Positions 34,731-43,574 of a stretch of DNA of 64,000 bases are shown piece by piece (position 1 is the stretch's first letter; each line of letters begins with the position of its first letter). A program made the position numbers and the translations under genes. The DNA lies in contig OZ242042.1 of assembly GCA_965204905.1 (NCBI GenBank), positions 2,790,001 through 2,854,000 of the forward strand. The letters are read 5' to 3'. The stretch comes from Bin87 sp965204905. GTDB taxonomy: Bacteria > Chloroflexota > Dehalococcoidia > Lucifugimonadales > UBA3495. The notes under the pieces were generated by a model that searched no databases, was not told where the DNA came from, and saw nothing but the letters and a program-made list of their open reading frames with translations.

Positions 34731-36995
34731 GTGCCAAAGCCACGACGAAGCCGGAAAGGAACTCGTAAGGGACCGAGCGGTAACGCCGGTCGCAGGCGCA
34801 ACATTGCATCTCGGAAAGAAGCGGACTCCCTTTTCAGCTCTGGCGTCACCAAAGTGAACGCCGGCGATATTGCCGGCGCTCTGATTGACTTCGACCAAGC
34901 CATCGAGCTCAACTCCGATCATGCGCCGGCATATCACAGCCGGGGTTTTGCCAAAAGACAGTCGGGCGACTTGATAGGCGCCATCGCCGATTACGACCAA
35001 GCCATCGAGCTCAACCCCCACGACGCGGTTGCCTACCACAACCGGGGTTTTGCCAGAAGCCAACTTTCTGACCCTGAATGGACCGACGCCATCGCCGACT
35101 TCGACCGAGCCATCGCGCTCAATTTCCACGAAGCGATGGTCTATTTGGCCCGGGGCATTGCCAAAGGCGAGTTGGGCGACCACGAAGAAGCCATCGCCGA
35201 TTACGAGCGAGCCATTGAGCTCAACCCCAACGACGCGCAGGCCTACTACCACCGAGGCCATGACAAAAACGCGCTCCAAGACTGGACCGGCGCCCTCGCC
35301 AATTACGACCGAGCCATCGTGCTCAACCCCAACGACGCGCTGGCCTACTGTGCCCGGGGTTTTGCCAAAAGCCAACTCCTTGACTGGACCGGTACTATCG
35401 CCGATTGCAACCGAGCCATCGAGCTCAACCCCCACGACGCGGTAGCGTACCACAACCGGGGTTTTGCCAAAAGCCAGCTCTCTGACCCTGACTGGCCCGA
35501 CTCCATTGCCGATTACGAGCGAGCCATTGAGCTCAACCCCGACGACGCGCTGGCCTACTACCATCGGGGCGTTACCAACAGCTTGTCGGGACAACACGAA
35601 GAAGCCATCGTCGATTTCGACCAAGCGATCGATCTCAATCGGCACGAAGCGATGTTCTACTTCTGCCGGGGTATAACTAACAGCTCGTCGGGACACGATG
35701 AAAAAGCCATGGTCGATTTCAGTCAAGCTGTTGAGCTCAACTCGGAATACTGGCAGGCCTACTACACCCGGGGACTTGCCAATTGCGGCTTGGAACAATA
35801 CGAAGACGCCATCGACGATTTCAGTCAAGCCATCAAACTCAACCGCGGATACTGGCAGGCCTACTTCAATCGGGGCATTGCCAAAAGCCAACTCTCCGAC
35901 CCTGACTGGGCCGACGCCATCACCGATTACGACCAAGCCGTCGGACTCAGCCCAGACGAAGCTATGCTCCACTTCAGCCGGGGCGTTGCCAACAGCTTCT
36001 TGCAACATTACGAAAAAGCCGTCGTCGATTACGACCGAGCCATCGAACTCAACCGCGACGACGCGAACGCCTACCATAACAGGGGCGCTGTCAAAAGCAA
36101 GCTCGGTGACTGGGACGGTGCTATGGCCGATTGCGACCAAGCCATCACACTCGACCAACACGAGGCCGTGTACTACGCCGGCCGTGGCGCCGTCAAAAGA
36201 GAATTGGGTGACCTACGCGGCGCCATCGCCGATTGCGACCAAGCCATCAAGCTAAACCGAAACGTGGCGGAAGCCTATTACAACCGGGGAGCTGCCAAAA
36301 GCCAGCTCTCTGACCCTGATTGGCCCGGAGCCATCTCCGATTACAGCCAAGCCATCGACGGCACATTGAGCCACACAGACCGCGCCGAGGCCTATCGGCA
36401 ACGCGGGGACGCTTATCTTGGGAATGACGAGCCTGATCTTGCGCTGAGCGATTACCAGCAGGCCTTGGCCCTTGAGCCTGATGACTTGGCCCGCGCGGAA
36501 ACCTATCACAACATCGCCGTCATTCACGCCGATAAAGGCGATTATGACGAGGCTATCGTCAATTACAACGAGGCTATAAGTCTTGACCCGGACAATCCAA
36601 GCTTTTGGAATAGCATTGGATACGCCTACTACGCCAGAGGCGACCGCCGCAGTGCGGTCACCTGCCACGGCAGAGCCGTGGATCTGGACGAAAGCCACAT
36701 GGAGTCCTGGCACTACATGGGTCTGATCGAGCAAGAACTCGGCAATGAAACAACGGCACAGGAATATTTTTCGAGAGCAGAAGCTTTAGGATACATCGCG
36801 AACCGTAAATTCGGATTGTCCAATCCGCAGCTTATTTCCAGGTCTGCGCGTTCCTTGTTCGCTGTGTTCAATCCGTGGAAGGTGACTGTTGCCATATCGA
36901 TTTGGACTTCCCAAACCTTTCTCGGCGATGTATTGACTACTATTGCTCCTGTGGGTAAGGCAGCAGTGCAGTCAGTGCTGGGCTTGCCCTTTTGA
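34731..36995 (+). CDS. Large tetratricopeptide-repeat protein
   Basis: 754 residues: a basic N-terminus of about 30 residues, then roughly 18 consecutive TPR units of about 34-36 residues (pattern A..Y..RG.AK....D..GAIADYD.AIELNP.DA), and a short hydrophobic C-terminus (VTVAISIWTSQTFLGDVL). GTG 34731 has AGGAG 8 nt upstream. TPR arrays are protein-binding scaffolds; nothing else is fused to it. Very similar repeat DNA suggests expansion by internal duplication. The antisense frame is an artefact of the repeats. Confidence 0.9.
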   Translation: MPKPRRSRKGTRKGPSGNAGRRRNIASRKEADSLFSSGVTKVNAGDIAGALIDFDQAIELNSDHAPAYHSRGFAKRQSGDLIGAIADYDQAIELNPHDAVAYHNRGFARSQLSDPEWTDAIADFDRAIALNFHEAMVYLARGIAKGELGDHEEAIADYERAIELNPNDAQAYYHRGHDKNALQDWTGALANYDRAIVLNPNDALAYCARGFAKSQLLDWTGTIADCNRAIELNPHDAVAYHNRGFAKSQLSDPDWPDSIADYERAIELNPDDALAYYHRGVTNSLSGQHEEAIVDFDQAIDLNRHEAMFYFCRGITNSSSGHDEKAMVDFSQAVELNSEYWQAYYTRGLANCGLEQYEDAIDDFSQAIKLNRGYWQAYFNRGIAKSQLSDPDWADAITDYDQAVGLSPDEAMLHFSRGVANSFLQHYEKAVVDYDRAIELNRDDANAYHNRGAVKSKLGDWDGAMADCDQAITLDQHEAVYYAGRGAVKRELGDLRGAIADCDQAIKLNRNVAEAYYNRGAAKSQLSDPDWPGAISDYSQAIDGTLSHTDRAEAYRQRGDAYLGNDEPDLALSDYQQALALEPDDLARAETYHNIAVIHADKGDYDEAIVNYNEAISLDPDNPSFWNSIGYAYYARGDRRSAVTCHGRAVDLDESHMESWHYMGLIEQELGNETTAQEYFSRAEALGYIANRKFGLSNPQLISRSARSLFAVFNPWKVTVAISIWTSQTFLGDVLTTIAPVGKAAVQSVLGLPF

Positions 36996-37783
36996 TCCTA
37001 TAGTGGCCGGCGTCTTCCAGCCAGACGGCGAAGTTCGTGCGGTAGGGGTGTTTGGGGGCGCGCCATTCGCAACGGTAACTGCCGATCTGTGTCGCCGGAT
37101 GCGTCGGCTAGGACGGACGCGTATCGGGTGACGCACAGAGGCCACAACTCCTTCTCGTGGCTTTTTTGCGCTCAAATCCACTCTGGTATCCGTCAAACGA
37201 TAAGCGACATTAACAGTCAAAAGACTTACATCGTAGACTTTGCCTAAACGACTGACGATAAAGTCCTGATCCATGTCCGTGACGCGCTGGCATTCTTCGC
37301 AGCGCACGCAAGAGCCGATTGAAGGCGGTCGGGAAGGATTCTCCGGCGAGGACCGGCGTGCCGGAACCGTTGTAGGCCAAGACTTAGTGGGTTACCTGGT
37401 CAACTTCGGCCTAATGCTGCCTGGGACAGCGCCGGCAGGGGATGAGCGTCAGCTTGGCGTCTTCGAAAATGGGCATATTGGGGTCTGCTTGTGGTGGCTG
37501 AAGCGCCGGTGTCTCTGATGGGAATCAATCGGTGTAGAGTGGCTTGGAATGGATAGGTGCGCCATCCACTCCAAACCGGCGCATCGCGGTGCAGTCCATT
37601 GGCTTGGACCGGATAGCAATGGGATGGATTCCAATGATTGCCATTGGATTGGATCGGTTGCGATAGGTGTGCAGGGAGGCGACGTGAACGGACACGACGG
37701 TGAATCGGCGGCGCGGAACACAATCGTTAGAATTGCATCACAATCCAAATCACGCGTTTATTCTCCCTGGGAGTAAAGTCATC
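36996..37783. other. About 790 bases without a supportable gene
   Basis: Contains a direct repeat CCATTGG(C/A)TTGGA(C/T)CGG at 37596 and 37641 within a stretch of GGATTGG/CCAATG words, and minus-strand fragments with CxxC pairs (e.g. VRCEECQRVTDMDQDF near 37300) that may be remains of a small zinc-ribbon gene. No intact gene. Confidence 0.4.
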
Positions 37784-37981
37784 ATGCCCGTCTGCCACAC
37801 CTGCGGGGTTCGCCTGACGCCGCCCGCTCGCCAGCCCCACACCGTTTACGCGAAGAAGCTGTACGTCGTCGGTAGCCGACATTACTGCCGGCACCACGTC
37901 GCCGCCGCCGCCGTGGCCGCCGGACTGCTCACCGAGGTGGCGGCCGGCGGGGACTACGGAATGACTTACGGCAATCCGTAG
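37784..37981 (+). CDS. Small protein with a Cys/His zinc-binding pattern
   Basis: 65 residues: CHTCGVRLTPPARQPH at the N-terminus and HYCRHHVAAAAVAAGL in the middle suggest a single zinc site. ATG 37784 has GGGAG upstream. No family recognised. Confidence 0.5.
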   Translation: MPVCHTCGVRLTPPARQPHTVYAKKLYVVGSRHYCRHHVAAAAVAAGLLTEVAAGGDYGMTYGNP

Positions 37982-38051
37982 TCGCGGCGGTGAGGCGCGA
38001 CCGCAGCGGCCGGCGACTTGCCGACCGCTACGGGAGTAATGGCGACGCGGG

Positions 38052-38765
38052 CTAGGAGCCACGGTCGGGCATGGGGCCCGGGGCCTGCTGCACGATCAAC
38101 CGCTCCACGTTGTGGATGATGATGGTGATGGTGCCGGCGGACAGGTCCAGCTGCTGCACCGACGGCGCGGCATCGGCCTCGCTGGAAGGGGCGCCTTCAT
38201 CAGCGTTGGCGCCGACGGTGACGGCCTCCACCTCGTTCTGGATGTGGCTGGACTTGGGCAGATGGTTGACCCCCACCTGGCTGGCGATGGCCTCCAGGTC
38301 GGCGAGGAGGTTCTGGGCGCCCCAGATCACCTGCACGTTGGTGCCCCCGGCGTACCGGTCGATCTCCTGGTCCGGGGCCATGTCGGGAAAGACCACCACC
38401 GGAATGACGAACAGCTTGTACCCGGTCTGCTCCTCGATTTCGTTGTAGAGGTCCATGGCGGCGTCGGCGGCCTGGCGCAGGGGGCTGGGCTTGTCCTGAA
38501 GGCCGCCGTCGGGGGAGCGGAGATACCACTGGGCGCCGTCCCGGCGCAGGGTGTAGGTACCGCCCTTGACCTCGATGGCGAAACGGCCGACGTCCTCCAG
38601 CCAGAGAGCGAAGTCGGTTTGGTGGTGGCGACCGGGAGCGCTCCACTCGTAGATGGCGTGTCCGGCGCGCTGGGATTGGGCCAGGGTGTCGAAGACGATA
38701 GCTTCGGCGCGGCGCTTGGGGTCGTTGCAGCGTTCCTGGGGGAACCGTTCGGGTGTGATAATCAT
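38052..38765 (-). CDS. NERD (nuclease-related) domain protein
   Basis: 237 residues. The N-terminal half reads RAEAIVFDTLAQSQRAGHAI, HHQTDFALWLEDVGRFAIEV and KGGTYTL, the core of the NERD fold with D...EVK as in restriction-type nucleases. A Ser/Ala/Glu linker follows, then a C-terminal strand IIIHNVERLIVQQAPGPM. ATG 38765 follows AAGGAG on the minus strand; the longer in-frame start is unsupported. NERD domains often work with helicases, and the tail resembles that of the UvrD-like protein at 31936, suggesting a shared partner or docking element. Confidence 0.8.
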   Translation of the reverse strand: MIITPERFPQERCNDPKRRAEAIVFDTLAQSQRAGHAIYEWSAPGRHHQTDFALWLEDVGRFAIEVKGGTYTLRRDGAQWYLRSPDGGLQDKPSPLRQAADAAMDLYNEIEEQTGYKLFVIPVVVFPDMAPDQEIDRYAGGTNVQVIWGAQNLLADLEAIASQVGVNHLPKSSHIQNEVEAVTVGANADEGAPSSEADAAPSVQQLDLSAGTITIIIHNVERLIVQQAPGPMPDRGS

Positions 38766-39059
38766 TGTTGATACTCCTTGTTGATTGACTGCCGCCCCGT
38801 TGGCGGGGCCGGCAGGGTTGTGTTGGTTTGATTTGAACGGCGGGTTGCCCCGCGTTTGGCGGACTGGAAGGTCAGACACGGGGGGCGACCTGGCGCCGCC
38901 GGCAACCGGCGACGTATGACGAATGATTGGTGCTGACATTGAACCTCCTGGTTTGATTGACTGACTGGGTGCGTTCGGAGGAATGGAAGGTTGGCGTGGG
39001 TGTGGGAGCAACGCGACGACGCGGAAAGCGGCCAACGCCGGTTCCGGCGCGAGCGCTCA

Positions 39060-39460
39060 CCGGCTTGACGCCGGCCCGTGGCCCGTCCCTTTGCCAGCGG
39101 TCATCCGCCATCTCCCCTTCCCTCTCCCTTTTCTCCCCTCTCCTCCCTACTCCTCTCTCACTACCCCATACTGTTCGATCAGGCCGTTGGCCTGTTTTTG
39201 AGCGCTGGCGAAACCGCCGGCGGCTGCAACGTCGGCGGCAAGGAATGGAGCGACGGATGCTTTCGGGCGAAACGGACTTGATGCCGGCCAACGGCCCGTA
39301 CTCGCGCACCCGCTCGCCCATCCATCTTTCCTTTCCTCTCTCCCTCTCCTCCCTTCTCCTCTCTCACCACCTCACCCATTTCGTGCGGGCCGATGGCCTG
39401 TACTGGAGTAGCGGCAAAACCGCCAGCAGCTTCAGCGATGGCGGCAACGAGCCGTGGCGC
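39060..39460. repeat. Two diverged tandem units with long pyrimidine tracts
   Basis: Units of about 180-200 bases (39060-39245 and 39278-39460) share CGGxxTTGAxGCCGGCCxxxGGCCCGT, a C/T tract of about 50 bases (39114-39166 and 39327-39378), GGCCxxTGGCCTGT, and GCxGGCGxAACCGCC...GGCGGCAA. No reading frame is conserved convincingly. Such homopyrimidine tracts can form triplex DNA. It lies in the gene-free space between the NERD gene and the next plus-strand gene. Confidence 0.6.
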
Positions 39461-39566
39461 CGGATTGTTGACGGCGAATTGGTGACGCTGGCCCCGCGCG
39501 GAACTTGCTCCCATGAGGTAGCATGAACATCTCCCTGAACCATTACCCAGTAAGGAGGCCAGCAAC

Positions 39567-40028
39567 GTGAACGTTCCCGCCGGCATCGCCGCCATGGTGG
39601 TCGCCGCCCAATCCGGCAACCTTGACCCGTTGGATGAGGCTTACCGCGCCGCGACGCCCGTCTTCGACTTACCGGTGTCGCGAGTATCGCCAGCCCTCAG
39701 TCCCGACGGGCTGTACGCCGACGGACAGGTGCACTGTGAGTTCTTGCTCTACTGCGACGGCAGCGTCGGTTGCTTCCCCTGCACTGCGGAAACGGACGGA
39801 ACGCCGCCGGCGGCGTTGGAAAACTGGGCGCACTGGCATCACGCCCTGGTTGCCCTGGGCGTGACGCCGCCGTGGACCCGGGAGGAATTCGCGGACTTCG
39901 ACGAGTGGCTGGCGGCGATGGTTGAGGAGGCGGAGCTCGGCTATTCGGACGACGCCATGTACCTGCTATCCAGGGACACGCCGGCCATCGACTACGAACT
40001 GCTGCCCTCCCCGGAACCGGGTTGCTGA
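39567..40028 (+). CDS. Hypothetical acidic protein
   Basis: 153 residues, no family recognised. It has a short Cys group (EFLLYCDGSVGCFPC) and a helical acidic C-terminal half (EEFADFDEWLAAMVEEAELG). GTG 39567 follows GGAGG at ideal spacing. It converges with the PAS-LuxR regulator. Confidence 0.65.
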   Translation: MNVPAGIAAMVVAAQSGNLDPLDEAYRAATPVFDLPVSRVSPALSPDGLYADGQVHCEFLLYCDGSVGCFPCTAETDGTPPAALENWAHWHHALVALGVTPPWTREEFADFDEWLAAMVEEAELGYSDDAMYLLSRDTPAIDYELLPSPEPGC

Positions 40029-40097
40029 GCGCGGTAGTCGCGGATCAGGGAATGGAGCGGCTGGGACCTAAGAAGAAGCCCCAACCCAAACAGTGGA

Positions 40098-41012
40098 TCA
40101 CTCCGATGGGATTATTCCCAGTCGCACGGCGATCATGACGGCGTCCAGGCGGCTGGACGCACCCAACCTGCGCCTCAGGTTCTCGATGTGCTTCCGCACC
40201 GTGTACCAGCTCACACCCAGTTCGTCGGCGATGTACTTCGTTTCCCACCCCAACGCCAGGTAGGACAGCACTTCCAGTTGCCGGTCGGTCAACGGGATCT
40301 CTGGTTGCTGAGGTGTGGCACCACCACCCGCATCGTCGCGTTCAACAGGTTCGGCGGATTGACCCGTCTCAGGACCTGCCCACCAGTCCAACTGGAGACC
40401 ATCAAGGTTGATACGTTTGCCGGGTTCCGCACTCGCTATCGTACGCTCAACAAAGGGCAATTGTTCATCCGTCCCAGACTCTGGGAGGGACGTGTCCCTC
40501 AGAAGCTCGGCGCGTCGCGCGTCGAATAAATCCCGTTCCTGCCTGAAAGAACGACCCGGCATTCCCAATGCCACCAGCCTCTCGACGTCCGCCGCCGGCG
40601 CCTCTTCCCCCGAATCACCGAACAGGTACACCAACAACGGTCCGCTCTGCTCGACGCCCGACACCGCCATCGGCGTTACGACCAACCACTTCCACTCACC
40701 CCAGGAACACCGTGCCCGCCACCGGGCGCGACTTGGCATCTGGCCGCCCCGCAGGCTTCGCATCATTGGGCAACCGTCCTCGCAACCTTCGGATAGGGTA
40801 ATCCCCGCGACCCCGCCAGCTACGGCGGAACAACGCCGTCCGACGACGCGTTCCGGCGTGTAGCCGAGAATCTCCTGGGCGCGGTCGTTCCAGAAAACGA
40901 CCGTCTGGTCCGTCGTCAGCACGAACGCCCCGCACGATACCGACGACAGTAGCCCGATTAGCCCATCCGGCGTCAAGTTGCCTATCTCCCGCCCGTGGGC
41001 CACCTGGTCCAA
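40098..41012 (-). CDS. PAS-LuxR transcriptional regulator
   Basis: 304 residues. The N-terminal PAS domain (VLTTDQTVVFWNDRAQEIL, GYTPERVVGRRCSAV) has extra cysteines (GCEDGCPMM). The C-terminus is a LuxR-type helix-turn-helix: LTDRQLEVLSYLALGWETKY then VSWYTVRKHIENLRRRLG. Likely a one-component sensor-regulator; ligand unknown. TTG 41012 is the only near start and looks weak. An overlapping frame from 41124 (MTNRPRD...) runs up to this point, so a frameshift or misplaced N-terminus is possible. Confidence 0.8.
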   Translation of the reverse strand: MDQVAHGREIGNLTPDGLIGLLSSVSCGAFVLTTDQTVVFWNDRAQEILGYTPERVVGRRCSAVAGGVAGITLSEGCEDGCPMMRSLRGGQMPSRARWRARCSWGEWKWLVVTPMAVSGVEQSGPLLVYLFGDSGEEAPAADVERLVALGMPGRSFRQERDLFDARRAELLRDTSLPESGTDEQLPFVERTIASAEPGKRINLDGLQLDWWAGPETGQSAEPVERDDAGGGATPQQPEIPLTDRQLEVLSYLALGWETKYIADELGVSWYTVRKHIENLRRRLGASSRLDAVMIAVRLGIIPSE

Positions 41013-41358
41013 CGAGCATCCGGTCTCGAAACCCGCCCTTATCGGACGCGCCCGACATCAGCCCCACGCACAGCCCCGCACCAGCAAAAGTTAAACTCCC
41101 GGCATCGCGCGGTCTATTAGTCAAATGTCTAATTCACAGCGAAGCACTATCCACGCCCAAGTAATGGATTTGTGCAATGAACAGGAACGACCATCAGCCT
41201 CTGTACTCCAAATACGACATCAAACAGTTGACGGTTGTACGACATAAGCACTACAATCCTTTCTGGTTGGGGTCGGCGGACCAGATGGGACAAATGAACC
41301 CTCGAACCGCTGAGGTCAAATAAGACCCAACGCCAGAGCCTCGAGCAGAGGTTTGGCA

Positions 41359-41625
41359 ATGAAGCACAATCATGTAGCCGATGCCAGCCACCCTGGTAAG
41401 ACCGCTCTCCAACAGTGGCTGAACGGCACGGCGCCAGACAACTTGCCAAGCCTCAGGTCGCAGTTTGAGGCGGTGGGAGACTTCCTCGCGGAACATCACA
41501 ACCATCGGAGCGGAGAACGTAAACCCCCGGGATCCAATGCCCGTGTAATCCCCCTGTTATCCCATTGGAGAGCAAATCCCCGTCGCGCGGATATGTGGCA
41601 GGAAGCCGCACCCGCACGCCGCTAG
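41359..41625 (+). CDS. Small hypothetical protein
   Basis: 88 residues from ATG 41359, weak GAGG site upstream. It has a helical first half (TALQQWLNGTAPDNLPSLRS) and a basic tail. No family recognised; may be spurious. Confidence 0.35.
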   Translation: MKHNHVADASHPGKTALQQWLNGTAPDNLPSLRSQFEAVGDFLAEHHNHRSGERKPPGSNARVIPLLSHWRANPRRADMWQEAAPARR

Positions 41626-41772
41626 TGTGGTGTATTCGTAGTTCGCCGGGTATGAAGTTCCAACCGCCGCCATTGGTGCGCGCAGTATCGAGTAGGAAAC
41701 TTTCCCCAATCCGCTCGGAAAGCCTCCAAGTAACCGGGCGAGCTACGAATACACGACACCAGGAGGTTCCCG

Positions 41773-41985
41773 ATGCGTCAGATTGTGAAAGTGCTCTGGA
41801 TCGTCGTCATGGTCGCTGCGGTCATTGCAGCGTTCGTATTTGTCGTCGGGGTAGGGGCAGCCGAAGATTCAGTCGGGTTCGCCGCCGTTTCAGCAATGGC
41901 CGTTGCTATCGCCGCCATTCCGTACATCCTCGCTCGTGCGGTATCTGAGTTCGGCAACAACTCATTAAGAGAAGATGAGCGTTGA
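41773..41985 (+). CDS. Small membrane protein
   Basis: 70 residues with two strong transmembrane segments (residues about 6-29 and 36-54) and a charged end. ATG 41773 is preceded by AGGAGG at ideal spacing, so expression is likely. First of a run of envelope genes. Function unknown. Confidence 0.7.
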   Translation: MRQIVKVLWIVVMVAAVIAAFVFVVGVGAAEDSVGFAAVSAMAVAIAAIPYILARAVSEFGNNSLREDER

Positions 41986-42240
41986 TTGAGCCCCGCTTGC
42001 AACACTCCCAGGGAGGGGTCAAAGACCGTGAAAATGCCGGTCAATGACCCTGAACATCGACAGATAGACTGCACATCGAGCTTCCGATGCAGGTTCGTCG
42101 AGCGGTTCCGCACCGTGTGGGGCCTATGGTGTGTTGTCGATCAGCATTCACGCTCCGAACCGGGTGCGAAATTACGGCCAACTCCTCCATGTCGTCCGGA
42201 AAGATGCGGCAACGGTGGAATTGGAAAGAGAGGTCTGGAA

Positions 42241-42672
42241 ATGACAGGAACCCAATCCGCAATGGCTGTTGTCATGGGAATCAGCTGCTTCATGGTGGTG
42301 ATGGGAGCGGCCTTGCCCTGGTTCGAATTTAGATCTGGATCTGTCAGCGGGATAGAAGGCCCTGCCGTGGTGACGCTGATACCAGCTCTGGTGGTAGCTG
42401 CACTTTTTTTCCACGCCCTCATCACCAAACGCTGGCATGCGCTGGTCAAAATCGGCCTCGTAGTGTTCAGTATTTGGGTAGCGTTTGTGGGCATTTATGT
42501 CGTGGGGCATCAGCTGTTGGGGAACGCCGGATTGTTGGAGATGGAGGCCAACACCGAATTCGGCGACATTGGCATCGGGCTGTGGATGACGATGTGGGGA
42601 GGCGTTGGGATGGTCGTGGCCTCAATCTGGGGAAGAGCGAAACGGAACTCAGCCATCGACAACAGCCCGTAG
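42241..42672 (+). CDS. Four-helix membrane protein of unknown function
   Basis: 143 residues with four hydrophobic segments (MAVVMGISCFMVVMGAALPW, VVTLIPALVVAALFFHALIT, ALVKIGLVVFSIWVAFVGIY, IGLWMTMWGGVGMVVASIW). ATG 42241 has AGAGAGG upstream. No family recognised. Same strand as the neighbouring lipoproteins. Confidence 0.7.
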   Translation: MTGTQSAMAVVMGISCFMVVMGAALPWFEFRSGSVSGIEGPAVVTLIPALVVAALFFHALITKRWHALVKIGLVVFSIWVAFVGIYVVGHQLLGNAGLLEMEANTEFGDIGIGLWMTMWGGVGMVVASIWGRAKRNSAIDNSP

Positions 42673-42790
42673 GAACGGCGTGCTCCTAACTTGGGACCGG
42701 CGCGCTGACAGTTGTGGCCGCCGCCTGCACGTTAGTCATCCAGCCGCAAAACCGAATCAAATCGAAATCAATACCGGAGGACCAAACGTG

Positions 42791-43333
42791 ATGGCAACCA
42801 ACGGAACGCCGGAACAATCCAACGCCGCGCACCAGGGCGGTCTGCCGGCCAGCGGTTGGTTTACCAAATCTGGCAAGCTGCTCATCATAGGAGTGGTTGC
42901 ACTGCTGCTGGTGGTAGCGGTCGGATGCAACGACAGCTACGGCGGCGATTCAGGGAGTTCGCAATCCACGGCGTCTCGTTCCGAGTGGATAGACAATTGC
43001 GCACAATACTATATGCGTAGCATCGGCAGGTTTGCGCCGCACGAGCGGGAGCAGCGTAAAGCGGAGATCCCAGAGATCTGCGAATGTTCGCACGATTATG
43101 TGACCGAGTATTGGGGACCGGACCCACCTCTTTTTTATGGTGAAGGGCGTGCCAATATCACAGATATTCCAGCTGGTGAACAACGGTATTTAGCTATAGA
43201 GCAAACCCAAGACGCTTGGGATCAAATGAGTGATGAAGAAAGAGCTCAAATCAACGAGGCCAATAAGCGCCGGAGGGAATTCATGGAAACGTTCGGGCAC
43301 GCGGCGTCCTACTGTCACCGTGTCAATAGATAG
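42791..43333 (+). CDS. Cysteine-containing lipoprotein of unknown function
   Basis: 180 residues. After a polar N-region of about 27 residues comes a hydrophobic core (LLIIGVVALLLVVAVGC) with a lipobox-like AVGC; Cys46 would be lipidated. The mature part has several cysteines (DNCAQYYM, EICECSH, SYCHRVN). ATG 42791, or GTG 42788, follows CCGGAGG. The long N-region is unusual and it could instead be a membrane anchor. Its 3' end borders the 258-bp duplicated leader. Confidence 0.7.
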   Translation: MATNGTPEQSNAAHQGGLPASGWFTKSGKLLIIGVVALLLVVAVGCNDSYGGDSGSSQSTASRSEWIDNCAQYYMRSIGRFAPHEREQRKAEIPEICECSHDYVTEYWGPDPPLFYGEGRANITDIPAGEQRYLAIEQTQDAWDQMSDEERAQINEANKRRREFMETFGHAASYCHRVNR

Positions 43334-43574
43334 CAGGGCCATGGCTTCGCGGAGTAAGAGGTAAGTGTACCGAACAAGACAAACGCAGTCAGTTGCCAAC
43401 CGACACGACCTGATATTCGGAATATGGCGACTTCCGTGAATAAGGGGATTTACGATGCCAAACCACAACATGAAAAACCAAAACCGGACAAACCGGAGTA
43501 ACAACCCATAGTACGTAAGCCTATCTCTGCGTCCGCAAGGGGGTTCCCAATGAGCGCACCGCGCATAAGAACGT
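43317..43574 (+). repeat. 258-bp duplicated leader, copy A
   Basis: Aligns without any indel to 46190-46447 and appears roughly 93% identical by eye. It covers the last codons of the upstream gene, about 230 bases of untranslated leader with an 18-codon ORF, and the first 8 codons of the lipoprotein gene (MSAPRIRT). Confidence 0.9.
43455..43511 (+). CDS. 18-residue leader ORF, copy A
   Basis: MPNHNMKNQNRTNRSNNP then TAG, with AAGGGGATT upstream of the ATG and 38 bases before the lipoprotein start. The duplicated copy differs by one missense (Arg/Trp) and one synonymous change and keeps start, frame and stop. It is Asn-rich, and may be a regulatory leader peptide. Confidence 0.45.
   Translation: MPNHNMKNQNRTNRSNNP

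Noticed and set aside
34614..36161. 515-residue minus-strand open frame
   Set aside because: Mirror of the TPR repeat DNA. Its Val/Gly/Asp repetition follows the plus-strand repeat period and it has no ribosome site or known domain.
40696..41124. 142-residue minus-strand frame overlapping the PAS-LuxR start
   Set aside because: Arg/Gly/Asp-rich and mostly overlaps the conserved PAS region in the wrong frame; at most its first ~35 codons could belong to a longer regulator through a frameshift.
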